Shown here piece by piece: positions 43,813 to 52,703 of a DNA stretch of 64,000 nt. Numbering within the stretch: the first letter of the stretch is position 1; each line of letters starts with the position of its first letter. Under the pieces are notes generated by a model, which saw only the letters and a list, made by a program, of their open reading frames with translations, was not told the origin of the DNA and ran no database searches. The stretch comes from a virus: IMG/VR virus record IMGVR_UViG_3300048588_001019, positions 16,486 through 80,485 of that record; one strand, 5' to 3'. The translations under genes and the position numbers were made by a program.

Positions 43813-43934
43813 TGACGATCAACCGCCCCCTCCCGCTTGGTTTCAAAAAAAATTTGCGTCACCGGCACCACTTGCCTTCGTGAACGCCTTTAGCTGAAAG
43901 ACTTCCAGATTAGGTCCTGGTAAATTTGTGGACA
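43813..43934 (+). repeat. 122 bp repeat, copy 2 (prophage leader)
   Basis: Near-identical to 22196-22317 (about five mismatches). It lies directly upstream of the terminase genes and ends in the operator-like AAATTTGTGGACA. Confidence 0.75.
43914..43933. promoter_or_regulatory. Operator-like half palindrome in the prophage leader
   Basis: GTCCTGGTAAATTTGTGGAC shares the GTCC...AAATTTG-GGAC frame of the perfect palindrome at 43995-44012, with 2 bp more spacing. It may be a second binding site for the same regulator. Confidence 0.4.
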
Positions 43935-43994
43935 TTACGATGCCCCTGCCCACCGGATGAAGCCGGACCGTCAAGGGATTTATGCATTCCCTGC

Positions 43995-44012
43995 GTCCGC
44001 AAATTTGCGGAC
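43995..44012. promoter_or_regulatory. Perfect 18 bp palindrome before the terminase genes
   Basis: GTCCGCAAATTTGCGGAC is its own reverse complement. It is 28 bp before ATG 44040. A near copy, GTCCGCAAACTAGCGGAC, lies at 48430-48447 before the protease gene. This is a likely operator for a phage regulator not encoded in the window. Confidence 0.6.
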
Positions 44013-44046
44013 ACTCACAAACTTTCTGGTGGATCAGATATGAGTT

Positions 44047-44697
44047 ATGAATCGATTCTGCCGGATAAGCCGGCTCAGGAGTCATGCTTTGGATTTGCCA
44101 ACAGCTTCGATCAGAGAATTTGCCCGGATAGTTGGGGTCAACCATTCGGCTGTGCTGAGGGCGATCAAGAATGGGACAAGGCTTGAGGGAGCGGTCATTC
44201 AGGATAAGGATGGCACTCGAATCATAATTTCGCTTGGGTGCCACGCCTGGATTCAGAACAAGGATCATAGAAAGGACAATCGGCCGGCGGATACAGCATC
44301 TGACTGGTCCCATGATGAAATGAGCGTGACCGAGGCCAACCGGGTCAAGCGACACTATGAAGCCCTGCTGGAGAAACTGACCTTTGAGCGGGAGGCCGGG
44401 AGGCTGACAAGCATTGATAAGTTCCGTACCGAGGCATTTACCGTCGCCCGTGGCGCGAGGGACAGCCTCCTCAATATCCCCAATGAAAGTGAAAATGAGT
44501 TGAAGCGACTTATCGTGGAATTTCTCCGAAAAAGGCATGGGGACGATTCGGTGACAGTTCATGCGAAGGATCTTGATGAGATGGGACTCGCATTCCGCAC
44601 CTTTCAAAAGGCCACGATCAAAAAAGCACTAAGAGATATGCTCCACGAACGCTTTGGTGCTGCGGTGCTCTCATCGGAGAAGTCCGTTGAAGCGTGA
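44047..44697 (+). CDS. Phage terminase small subunit (Nu1-like)
   Basis: A 216 aa protein. An HTH near residues 20-45 (SIREFARIVGVNHSAVLRAI) is the DNA-recognition element of Nu1-type small subunits, and a long helical segment (EANRVKRHYEALLEKLTFER) fits their oligomerisation region. It marks phage DNA for packaging by the large subunit, encoded next with an 11 bp overlap. The start is a problem: a good ribosome site (GGTGGA) serves ATG 44040, which is in another frame (MSYESILPDKPAQES), while ATG 44047 in the HTH frame gives an odd basic leader. A frameshift near 44090 may have occurred. Confidence 0.7.
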   Translation: MNRFCRISRLRSHALDLPTASIREFARIVGVNHSAVLRAIKNGTRLEGAVIQDKDGTRIIISLGCHAWIQNKDHRKDNRPADTASDWSHDEMSVTEANRVKRHYEALLEKLTFEREAGRLTSIDKFRTEAFTVARGARDSLLNIPNESENELKRLIVEFLRKRHGDDSVTVHAKDLDEMGLAFRTFQKATIKKALRDMLHERFGAAVLSSEKSVEA

Positions 44698-46540
44698 CCT
44701 GATCACTTCAAACCTCGGATCGGTGGTTCCCGACTTTTATTACGGTTTGATGCCAAACCCTGACATCAGTATTGCTGAATATGCCGAAAAAAACCTTTAT
44801 CTCGTATCCGGCAAAAACCCCTTCCCGGGCCTCGTCGATTTTTCTCGAACTCCCTATCTCTGCGAGCTCATGGAAGCACTTATGCCCGATAACGGCATCG
44901 AGCGTGTTGTTCTGATGAAAGGCTGGCAGACAGGAGGAACACTCACAATCCTCGCCTGGATGCTTTGGGTGATGGGGGTGGCGCCAGCTCCCATGATCAT
45001 CGTGCAGCCGACCGATGAGCTTCGTGAAAAGTTTTCCAAGCAGAGGATCAATCCCATTATTGCAAACTGCAAGGATCTTCGTGAAAAGGTCGCAGAGCAT
45101 CAAAAACAGGTGCCCGATAGCAAAAGAGAAAAGGACACCTTGATCTCAAAGCAATTTCCAGGCGGACATATCAACCTTGCAACATCCACCTCGGAACCAT
45201 CCCTGCGCTCGGAGTCGGCCCAATACTTGGCGTTCGATGAGGTTTCTGCTTACGACGAGGACTGCCAGGGGCATGGGGATCCCTGTGGGCTTGCTCTTGG
45301 CCGCACGTCGGCCTATGACGGCCGCAAAAAGATTTTCTATAACTCCACGCCTACCATTCGGGACCACTGCCGGATAGAGCGGGAATACCTGACCACCGAT
45401 CAGCGAAAGCTCTTTGTGCCTTGCCTCAGCTGCAGTGAAATGCAGGTTTTGGTGTGGGCGAATTTTGATCTTTCTACGGATGATCCCGCCTATCCTTGCA
45501 TCCTCTGTGGCTATCGGCATTTCGAGCAGGACAAAACCCGGATGCTGGCCCGCGCGGAGTGGCGCCCTACTGCCACTTCGGTGGATGGGGGTCGAGGCTA
45601 TCACTTGCCGGCCCTCTATGCTCCGCCGGGCATGTGGTCATGGAAAAGCAGCCTCCAGCAGTTTCGCAAGGGGCTGGCAAATCCCGTCGAAATGAAGGTC
45701 TTTGTCAATAATTGCCTGGGCGAACCCTACGAGGATGACACAATTACAAGCTGCGATCCGAACGACCTGATGCAGCTGCGTGAAAATTATTGGCCAGCAG
45801 CGAGGCTTCCGGATGGGATAGGCGTAATTACTGCTGGGGTCGATACCCACCCGACTCATGTTGATATCGTGGTCGTGGGCTGGGGACGCGGCAATGAAAG
45901 CTGGGTGCTCGATTACTGGATTGAACCGGGGGATTCGAACGCTCCAGAGCTCTGGGCCCGGGTTCACAGAAGGCTGAAGGCCTCCTATCCGCACAGCAAC
46001 GGCATATCAAGGCTTCGTATTGCAACAACGTGCGTCGATACCGGTGGTCACAACACCGGAGCGGTTTATGACTTCTGCAGCCGGCACATCAAGCAAAGGA
46101 TCCTGCCGATCAAAGGCGCCAAAGGCCCGGCCGCTCCCTATATCGATCATCCCACAGTGAAAAAGGAGGCCAAGGTCTTCCTTTTCCCGGTTGGAAAGCT
46201 TGCGACCCATGGCCGCCTTTTTTCGTCCCTGGAGCGCTCGATGGAGAGAATGAAGGAGTATCGGGAGGCCCTCAGCACCAATCCAAAGGCCAGGTATCGT
46301 GATGCGGAGATCATCCACTTTCATAAAAACCTTCCCGATTCCTTTTTCAAGGAGCTTGCGGCTCCCAAGAAAATCTGGCGAAAGGTCGAAGGGAAGTTTC
46401 AGATGGTCTATGAAACCGTTGCGGGTGTTGCGGATCATGCTCATGACTGCCTGAGATACGCGCATGCAGCACGCGAAAACATGGATGGAATTGATATCGA
46501 TCTGGTCTGTGACAACTTTGAGAAAAAGGCGAGGATATGA
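44687..46540 (+). CDS. Phage terminase large subunit (GpA family)
   Basis: A 617 aa protein. TTG 44687 is chosen because GGAG lies 7 bp upstream and it overlaps the small-subunit stop. The ATPase region has GWQTGGTLTILAWMLW in the Walker A position, as in GpA proteins, and LAFDEVSAYDED as Walker B. Cysteine pairs CLSCSEM and CILCGY form the zinc finger common in this family. The nuclease part follows (GVDTHPTHVDIVVVGWG, CVDTGGHNTGAVYDF). It packages DNA into the prohead. Length fits lambda A (641 aa). Confidence 0.85.
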   Translation: MKRDLITSNLGSVVPDFYYGLMPNPDISIAEYAEKNLYLVSGKNPFPGLVDFSRTPYLCELMEALMPDNGIERVVLMKGWQTGGTLTILAWMLWVMGVAPAPMIIVQPTDELREKFSKQRINPIIANCKDLREKVAEHQKQVPDSKREKDTLISKQFPGGHINLATSTSEPSLRSESAQYLAFDEVSAYDEDCQGHGDPCGLALGRTSAYDGRKKIFYNSTPTIRDHCRIEREYLTTDQRKLFVPCLSCSEMQVLVWANFDLSTDDPAYPCILCGYRHFEQDKTRMLARAEWRPTATSVDGGRGYHLPALYAPPGMWSWKSSLQQFRKGLANPVEMKVFVNNCLGEPYEDDTITSCDPNDLMQLRENYWPAARLPDGIGVITAGVDTHPTHVDIVVVGWGRGNESWVLDYWIEPGDSNAPELWARVHRRLKASYPHSNGISRLRIATTCVDTGGHNTGAVYDFCSRHIKQRILPIKGAKGPAAPYIDHPTVKKEAKVFLFPVGKLATHGRLFSSLERSMERMKEYREALSTNPKARYRDAEIIHFHKNLPDSFFKELAAPKKIWRKVEGKFQMVYETVAGVADHAHDCLRYAHAARENMDGIDIDLVCDNFEKKARI

Positions 46541-46743
46541 CACTTGAAGAACAATTGAAATCTGTGCAGCAGGCGATCGCCAGGATCGAGGAGAACGGTC
46601 AGGAGACCGACATTGAAGTCAATCAGAATCGCCGAAGGGTTTCAAGGGCGGATCTTCAGGACCTCTATCGTCGGGAAGCCCAACTGAAACTGGCGATTAC
46701 ACGCCGGATGGGTGGAGGCGCGGTTGATGCGATACCCCGATAA
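46537..46743 (+). CDS. Head-tail joining protein, gpW-like
   Basis: 68 aa, start overlapping the terminase stop (ATGA). The helical N-terminus (LEEQLKSVQQAIARIEENG) and the beta hairpin with VSRADLQDLYRREAQL fit lambda gpW-type proteins, which sit between the terminase and portal genes in the same order. It would stabilise the filled head and prepare the connector for tail attachment. Confidence 0.7.
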   Translation: MTLEEQLKSVQQAIARIEENGQETDIEVNQNRRRVSRADLQDLYRREAQLKLAITRRMGGGAVDAIPR

Positions 46744-48256
46744 GGCCCGAAAGCTATCATTTGCAGCCCGGCTCAAGGGATTTTTTACCGGGGAATCCTC
46801 CTGGTCCAAGGCGATGGCCGATGCTCCGTATCGATCAACTTCCCGGCGCAGTATGGCGTCTTCCGAGTGGTTCCCTGCCTCTGCAAGCGCTGATGAGGCG
46901 CTGATTGGAGCCATACCCACTCTTCGTGATCAGTCGCGCGATCTTGATCGGAACGAGGGCATCGCCCGGGGTGCCGTGGAAAATTTTGTTACCAACGTAG
47001 TGTCTGATGGTATCAGGCCTCAGGCCAGGATTGACCATGAGCTGATCGGGATTCCTGAGTCCAAAGCGCGGGAGTTTGAGCGGCGGGCTGAGAAAATTTT
47101 TGAGCTGCATATGAAATCGGATACGGCCGACTTTCATGGAAAGGCCAGCTTCCCGATGATGCAGGCTCAGGTGCTGCGAGCGGCCTTTCTTGATGGGGAT
47201 TGCGTGGCCATCCGAAGGCATGCGATGCGCCCAGGCGCCATACTATCGACCACAGTTCAGCTGATCGATGGCGCAAGACTTCAGAATCCCGACCGCTGCA
47301 CTGATCCGAATATTGATATACGCGAAGGAGTGGAGCTGAGGGATGGCTTTCCGGTCGCCTATCACATCGTAAAGGCCGGTCCTGATCGTTTTGTAGGCAG
47401 GGAAACTGTTCGTGTGCCGCGCTTTGATGATGCAGGAATGCCTCTGGTTCTTCACGTCTATCATCAAAGGCTCCTCGGGCAGAGTCGTGGCGAGCCGGCC
47501 CTGGCTCCGATAATTGAGAAGTTTAAGCAGATTTCAAGGTATTCCGACGCCGAGATCGCGGCGGCTGTAATCAATGCCTATTTCTCAATGTTTGTCACAT
47601 CAGAATCCGACATTTTTGGCAATGATATCGATGCCATTGAGGATCGGGATTCTCCTCCTTCAGGGCAGCAGGAGCCGAAGCGACAGATGGTCAAATTCGG
47701 TCCAGGAAAGCTGGTTCGGCTCTTGCCTAACGAGAAGGTCAGTACCACCGCTCCCGGCCGCCCTAATTCCAACTATGACCCTTTTGTTCAGGCCGTCATC
47801 AAGCAAATAGGGATTGGACTGAGCATTCCCTATGAAGTGCTGACACAACACTTTCAATCGTCCTACTCTGCCGCGAGAGGCGCAATACTGGAGGCCTGGA
47901 AGGCATTCAAAACGCGAAGGGCCTGGCTGGTTTCCGAATTCTGTCAGCCGGTGTGGGAATGGGTTATTACTGATGCGATTCGCTCAGGCATGCTCGAAGC
48001 TCCGGAGTTCTTCAAGGACCCACTTAAACGCCGTGCGTACCTCTGCACCCAGTGGTGCGGAAGCGAGATGGAGTCAATTGATCCTTTGAAGGAGGCCAGG
48101 GCAAATGAAGTGGACATTGAAAATGGTGTCAAATCCCGGCGTACGATTGTCGAGAACCAGGGACGCGACTTTGACAAGCATATTCGCGAGTATGAAGAGG
48201 AGCAGAGAATTTTTAAGACTGGACCAGACATAAGAAACACAATGAGCGGCATGTAA
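46727..48256 (+). CDS. Phage portal protein, lambda B family
   Basis: A 509 aa protein; ATG 46727 has GGAGG 8 bp upstream and overlaps the gpW-like gene by 17 bp. Lambda-type portal features include DRNEGIARGAVENFVTNVVS near residue 70, ETVRVPRFDD, and QSSYSAARGAILEAWKAF near residue 385. The dodecameric portal forms the DNA entry channel. Unlike in lambda, 280 bp separate it from the protease gene, and that gap holds an operator-like palindrome. Confidence 0.85.
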   Translation: MRYPDKARKLSFAARLKGFFTGESSWSKAMADAPYRSTSRRSMASSEWFPASASADEALIGAIPTLRDQSRDLDRNEGIARGAVENFVTNVVSDGIRPQARIDHELIGIPESKAREFERRAEKIFELHMKSDTADFHGKASFPMMQAQVLRAAFLDGDCVAIRRHAMRPGAILSTTVQLIDGARLQNPDRCTDPNIDIREGVELRDGFPVAYHIVKAGPDRFVGRETVRVPRFDDAGMPLVLHVYHQRLLGQSRGEPALAPIIEKFKQISRYSDAEIAAAVINAYFSMFVTSESDIFGNDIDAIEDRDSPPSGQQEPKRQMVKFGPGKLVRLLPNEKVSTTAPGRPNSNYDPFVQAVIKQIGIGLSIPYEVLTQHFQSSYSAARGAILEAWKAFKTRRAWLVSEFCQPVWEWVITDAIRSGMLEAPEFFKDPLKRRAYLCTQWCGSEMESIDPLKEARANEVDIENGVKSRRTIVENQGRDFDKHIREYEEEQRIFKTGPDIRNTMSGM

Positions 48257-48536
48257 TTTCTTGGGTAAAAGATCAGAATCCGGAAAATTTTGGCCTATTG
48301 ATAGGAGGCCTCAAACCATTCAATCGTTTTTTTGCTGCTAGCTATCTCATTCATCAAAGCAGAGAGTTGAACTGGAAAGAACCGAATTCGGTAAATAACG
48401 CCTGTCAATGCTTTTACGTGTTCGTAAATGTCCGCAAACTAGCGGACACTCGAAAGCTTCACAATTATCTGCGAGCGTTCTATCTTCTCCTCGTGTCAAC
48501 GCGAGGTGCCTTTTGTCCTACGCTCTTAACTATCTA
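48257..48536. other. Gap between portal and protease genes with operator-like site
   Basis: No gene is supported. GTCCGCAAACTAGCGGAC at 48430-48447 nearly repeats the palindrome in front of the terminase genes, followed by the similar ACTCGAAAGCTT / ACTCACAAACTT. A second transcription start for the head genes may be located here. Confidence 0.5.
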
Positions 48537-49736
48537 ATGAAAACCAACTGGGCCATGACTGATGAGGCTTTGCTAAATCTGATCTCGGTGGTCAGGACTC
48601 ACAAAAGGGAAAGAGCACTTGAAAGGTTTCCTGGCGAATCGGTGAAGAATGCCCACAGGGCTTACAATCGGGGCGGGGTGGGCATCATCCCGGTCCGTGA
48701 CTCACTCTTCATGCGCGCAAATCTCATGACCAGGCACTGCGGAGCCACCGCCTACGAAACGCTAATGCACGATTTCCATAGACTGATAGAGGACGCTTCG
48801 ATTCAAAGCATTCTATTTGAAATCGACAGTCCCGGCGGTGAAGCCGGAGGCTGCTCAGAGCTTTCAGACGCTATTTTTGAGGCCCGCGGCCGAAAACCGA
48901 TTTTCGCTTATATCTCAGACTATGGCGCGTCCGCTGCATACTGGATTGCAAGCGCCTGTGACAGGATTTATGCCTCGGATTCCGCCATCGTCGGAAGCAT
49001 TGGCGTTCAAATAGTGGCTCACTCCGAAACATCAGATAGTGAAATCCGCATCGTCGCCAGCCAATCACCAAACAAAAATATCGATCCAGGAACAGAGGCA
49101 GGAGAAAAGGCTCTTCAGGAGCGTGCCGACGCTCTGGCTGAGATTTTTATACAAAAAGTGGCCAGAAATCGCGGCATAAGCCGTGAGACTGTCCTGGAAA
49201 CGTACGGCCAGGGCGGGGTCCTGGTGGGTGAAAACGCCCGTAAGGAGGGACTTGTCGATGAAATTTCAACTTTTGAAAAAATCATATCATTTCTCGGGGA
49301 GAAGACTGTGAAACCAGAAGAAATTACGACGGCATATATCGCCGAAGAACACCCGGATATTGCCAGGTATTTCATGGCGGAAGGCGAAAAGGCGACTCTT
49401 GCCCGCATTGCTGCTGAGGATGAGCGCAAATCCCGAATCCGGGCACTCGGAAAGGGCCAGGTGTCGGATGGGTTTTTGAGCATACTGATCGATCGCGGCG
49501 TTTCAGTTCAGGATGCCGCGATGCAAATTCTTGAGGAAGCGCAAAAAAATCCGCTCCGAACCATTTCGAATGCCGTTCAGAAGGAACACGATGCACAGCT
49601 GGCTGAACTCAACACACCTCCAGTGTCAGAGGCTGCCAGGACCGGGGACGAAAAAGCGATACTTGATCGGCAACTTGAGGCAGCTCTCCATCTATCGCAA
49701 AAAATCGATGAGTTTAAAATCAGGGGGGTCAAATGA
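48537..49736 (+). CDS. S49-family prohead protease (lambda C-like)
   Basis: A 399 aa protein from ATG 48537; no strong ribosome site is visible, and ATG 48555 is an alternative. The S49 peptidase core is clear: EIDSPGGEAGGCSELSDAI, then the nucleophile region DYGASAAYWIASACDRIYAS with the catalytic Ser, then VGSIGVQIVAHSE. The C-terminal 120 residues are helical (ARIAAEDERKSRIRALGKG) and may act as an internal scaffold, as with the lambda C/Nu3 nested product. It matures the prohead. Confidence 0.8.
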   Translation: MKTNWAMTDEALLNLISVVRTHKRERALERFPGESVKNAHRAYNRGGVGIIPVRDSLFMRANLMTRHCGATAYETLMHDFHRLIEDASIQSILFEIDSPGGEAGGCSELSDAIFEARGRKPIFAYISDYGASAAYWIASACDRIYASDSAIVGSIGVQIVAHSETSDSEIRIVASQSPNKNIDPGTEAGEKALQERADALAEIFIQKVARNRGISRETVLETYGQGGVLVGENARKEGLVDEISTFEKIISFLGEKTVKPEEITTAYIAEEHPDIARYFMAEGEKATLARIAAEDERKSRIRALGKGQVSDGFLSILIDRGVSVQDAAMQILEEAQKNPLRTISNAVQKEHDAQLAELNTPPVSEAARTGDEKAILDRQLEAALHLSQKIDEFKIRGVK

Positions 49737-50131
49737 GTTACGACTATCAGCCTTCGTGGCGAACAGCCGGTGAATATAGACCGGCTTTTATTCATAGAGG
49801 CAATTTTCCGGCTCGCCGTGATTCGGTGACGATTGAAAAAGGCCAAAGGCTCACAGCCGGCGCCATTCTCGGGCGGAAAACAGCCTCCGGAAAATACGTT
49901 TTGTGCTCAAAAACGGCAAAGGACGGAACAGCCATCGCGGACGGAAGTGAAAAACCGGTCTGCATTCTCCAGCATGACGCCGACGCCACTGATGCCGACA
50001 GGAAAGCTCTGATTTTCAGAACAGGTGCCTTTCTGGGTCTTGATCTTAATGTGGGGAGCGGCCACACGGTTTTGGGTGTGGAGGAGGACCTGATCCTTCG
50101 CTGCATTTTTATCGACAAGGGTGAGGACTGA
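49733..50131 (+). CDS. Head decoration protein (lambda gpD-like)
   Basis: 132 aa, start overlapping the protease stop by 4 bp. GQRLTAGAILGRKTASGKYV and the KPVCILQHDADATDADRKA region are typical of gpD-type decoration proteins, which trimerise on the expanded capsid and stabilise it. Its place between protease and capsid genes is as in lambda. Confidence 0.8.
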   Translation: MSYDYQPSWRTAGEYRPAFIHRGNFPARRDSVTIEKGQRLTAGAILGRKTASGKYVLCSKTAKDGTAIADGSEKPVCILQHDADATDADRKALIFRTGAFLGLDLNVGSGHTVLGVEEDLILRCIFIDKGED

Positions 50132-50134
50132 TTC

Positions 50135-51163
50135 ATGAATACGCTGCCCATTTACAGCACCTACTATCTGAACCGTCTTGTCGAGCGTCTTGTGCCGCGC
50201 CCGATGTTTTTTGCGGATAGATTCTTCCCGACAGTGGTCCAGTCGCTGCGGGAGGAGGTTTACTTTGATGAGGCTCCTGGCGTCAAAGCCGGTATTGCCC
50301 CTTTCGTTCACCCGCTCAACGAAGCCCCGATGATCAGAAGCCAGGGCTATCGGACGAAGTCCTTCAAGCCTGCCTACATCAAGGAAAAAACGGATCTGAC
50401 GCCCGACCGTGGATTCACCCGCCTCGCAGGCGAAGGTTTTGGCGGGGAGTTGACCCCAATGCAGCGTCTTGAAGTCCTTCTGACACGGGACATCAAGCGC
50501 CTTCAGGATAGATGGATGAACAGGATCGAACTCATGGCGGCCGAGGTGGTCAAAACAGGAATGCTTACCATCAAAGGCGATGGCCTTGATGCTGTGCTCG
50601 ACTTCGAGCGCGACAAATCACTGGGCACCAAACTCACGGGTGACAAGTCCTGGGCCAACAAGGCTTTTCCGATGCGCTCCTGGATTCAGAAAAGACAGGC
50701 GAACATGGCCCGTCTAAACCTGAGACAAAGGCGGCCAGGGATGATGATCATGCACGAGAGCGCCTATGACCTTTTTCTTGCCTGCGATGAAGTGCAAAGA
50801 ATGCTGCCTGACTATATTCGTGGCGCGGAGCTTCGGCTCCTGCAAACACCCGGTGCCCAGTCTTTTGATAGCCTCGTCTACAAAGGAAATTTTGGAAACG
50901 TTGATATCTACGTGTACGACGCCGTTTCCGATGACGGAAAGGCCTATATCGATGAAAATCAGGTGCTTTTATGCTGCGATGGGGTGGACGGCATCCGATT
51001 CTTTGGGGCAATTCATGATCTTGATGCCAATCTGGTTCCACAAAAAACCTTCCTGAAGTCATGGACCATTGAGGATCCAAGCCAGCGGCTGGTCATGCTG
51101 CAATCGGCGCCGCTCCTTGCGACCTTTGACCCCAACACTGCAGAACTTATTACGGTGGCCTGA
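50135..51163 (+). CDS. Major capsid protein (lambda gpE family)
   Basis: 342 aa, close to lambda E (341 aa). The N-terminus LVERLVPRPMFFADRFFP and the segments EKTDLTPDRGFTRLAGEGFG, RDIKRLQDRWMNRIELMAAE and YVYDAVSDDGKAYID follow the gpE pattern. It builds the icosahedral shell. It starts 3 bp after the decoration gene and ends 1 bp into the next gene. Confidence 0.85.
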   Translation: MNTLPIYSTYYLNRLVERLVPRPMFFADRFFPTVVQSLREEVYFDEAPGVKAGIAPFVHPLNEAPMIRSQGYRTKSFKPAYIKEKTDLTPDRGFTRLAGEGFGGELTPMQRLEVLLTRDIKRLQDRWMNRIELMAAEVVKTGMLTIKGDGLDAVLDFERDKSLGTKLTGDKSWANKAFPMRSWIQKRQANMARLNLRQRRPGMMIMHESAYDLFLACDEVQRMLPDYIRGAELRLLQTPGAQSFDSLVYKGNFGNVDIYVYDAVSDDGKAYIDENQVLLCCDGVDGIRFFGAIHDLDANLVPQKTFLKSWTIEDPSQRLVMLQSAPLLATFDPNTAELITVA

Positions 51164-51453
51164 TGCCGGCTACTGAATTTTCCGAAAGCTTCGAGATTAA
51201 CAGGTATGTATTTCAGGCAATTTTCACAGAGTTTGATGAAAAAGCGGAAGGATTCGAGCCTGGCCGCCTTGCGCGGGTGATCCGGATCCTGGTTTTTGAT
51301 GAGGATGCGGCGCTGATGGAGAGCGGCGATGTTATCAGGCGTCTCAGGACCGGTCAGACGTATTCGCTCAAACCCAAAAAAATGTCCGGCGTAGGCCTCG
51401 TGGAGATTGATCTTCACCCGGTCGATGGACGAAGCGTGGAAAGAACATTCTGA
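51163..51453 (+). CDS. Phage hypothetical, probable head completion protein
   Basis: 96 aa, acidic, mostly beta by appearance (ARVIRILVFDEDAALMESGD, GLVEIDLHPVDG). Position after the capsid gene and before the tail terminator fits a head-tail completion protein, but the family is not recognised. Confidence 0.5.
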   Translation: MPATEFSESFEINRYVFQAIFTEFDEKAEGFEPGRLARVIRILVFDEDAALMESGDVIRRLRTGQTYSLKPKKMSGVGLVEIDLHPVDGRSVERTF

Positions 51454-51924
51454 ATGCTAATGGATATCCGAACCGAACTTGAACGTGCGCTGGGAAAAGC
51501 CCTTCCTGAATGGAAACGCTTTTCCGCCAGGGTGCAAAGGATATCCGAGGGGGATCTGCCATGCGTGAATATGTTCCTTCACAGGGATAGGCTGATCGAG
51601 GAAGGCAATGGTCTTGAGCGGCGGCAGGTCATGATCGAAATCGAAGCCGGCTTTATAGTCAAGGCCGATGCCGAAGAGGAATTATCCGATCTGCGCGCCC
51701 GTATTGAGCATGGGGTTGAATCGAGCGAGACTCTGGCGCGGAAGGCTTTAAAATTTCTTTTTATGAATGTGGAATTTTCACACGACATGGCGGGAAGCCA
51801 GCGGGTGGGAGTGCTCACAATGTCAGCACGGATCGATTACGAGCGGCCGTACCCACGTCCGGCAGAGCAAATCATAAGTCCGGTCCTCAGGCCCACCATC
51901 AACGGGGAGAAGGCTGATGGATAA
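51454..51924 (+). CDS. Phage tail terminator-like protein
   Basis: 156 aa, starting directly after the previous stop. DIRTELERALGKALPEWKRF, then RQVMIEIEAGFIVKADAEEE and VGVLTMSARIDYERPYPRP, gives the alpha/beta pattern of gpU-like or minor tail Z-type terminators that cap the tail. The next gene overlaps it by 8 bp. Confidence 0.55.
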   Translation: MLMDIRTELERALGKALPEWKRFSARVQRISEGDLPCVNMFLHRDRLIEEGNGLERRQVMIEIEAGFIVKADAEEELSDLRARIEHGVESSETLARKALKFLFMNVEFSHDMAGSQRVGVLTMSARIDYERPYPRPAEQIISPVLRPTINGEKADG

Positions 51925-52513
51925 TGAGCTGGCGGTCCAGGATCTCTCGCGGCGCATGGATAACCTCCTAAGGCCAGGGAAGATCCTGGCTGTGGATTAT
52001 GAAAGGGCCAGGGCCACGGTAAGGCTCGCTGAGAATCTCGTCACGACCTGGCTTCCCTATTTTGCCCGTCGCGCCGGAAATACAATCGACTGGGATCCGC
52101 CTGAACCTGGCGAGCAGTGTCTTGTCCTTGCCCCGGGCGGAGAGCTGGCGGGAGGCTTTATCCTGACCGGGCTTTATTCCGCGGCCCATCCGGCTCCGGC
52201 AAAGGAAAAAAACTTCACACTTAGAAAATATCCGGACGGCCTTGAGCTTTCCTATGACCATGTCGCCCACACGCTTACCATCGCGCGGCAGGATGATCTC
52301 AGCGTGATTGTGAAAGGCTCGCGGATGGAATTCTGGGCGGACAAATTCGAGGTGTTCAGCAGGGCGAAGGTTGGGCTTATGAAGACGATCTCCGACGCCT
52401 TGAAGTCGATCAGTAAGTCCAGCACTTCAACCATGATGGGACCTCAGCCCCTCTTGCCCTCCGCCACGGAGCTGCCAGAGCTGATTGAAAAAATTGATTT
52501 CTTTGGAGGATGA
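51917..52513 (+). CDS. Baseplate spike protein (P2 gpV-like)
   Basis: 198 aa. An OB-fold-like N-terminus (GKILAVDYERARATVRLAEN, LPYFARRAGNTIDWDPPEPG EQC region) followed by beta-helical strands (GGFILTGLYS, GLELSYDHVAHTLTIARQDD) is the P2 V pattern. The trimer forms the membrane-piercing tip of the contractile tail. This is the first of the P2-type tail genes. Confidence 0.8.
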   Translation: MDNELAVQDLSRRMDNLLRPGKILAVDYERARATVRLAENLVTTWLPYFARRAGNTIDWDPPEPGEQCLVLAPGGELAGGFILTGLYSAAHPAPAKEKNFTLRKYPDGLELSYDHVAHTLTIARQDDLSVIVKGSRMEFWADKFEVFSRAKVGLMKTISDALKSISKSSTSTMMGPQPLLPSATELPELIEKIDFFGG

Positions 52514-52514
52514 A

Positions 52515-52703
52515 GTGCCGCTTCAGGGTTCTGAACAAAGCCTCGCAGACGCGCTCACGTCGGCAGCGAAATCCACGGATGGGGATGCGGACAGGGCCTG
52601 GGAAAAGGTCGCTGACACGATTATCCGCCATATTACGGAGAACGCTGTGATCACAGGTACAACGCCCAATGGCGGACCAATCATGGAGGGAAAAATCACA
52701 TGA
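52515..52703 (+). CDS. Small phage protein of the baseplate cluster
   Basis: 62 aa. GTG 52515 is preferred because TTGGAGG lies 5 bp upstream, inside the end of gene V. It is acidic, with a central helix (DRAWEKVADTIIRHITENAV). The last residues, TTPNGGPIMEGKIT, look like the glycine-rich end of short phage proteins encoded between V and W genes. Role unknown. Confidence 0.5.
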   Translation: MPLQGSEQSLADALTSAAKSTDGDADRAWEKVADTIIRHITENAVITGTTPNGGPIMEGKIT

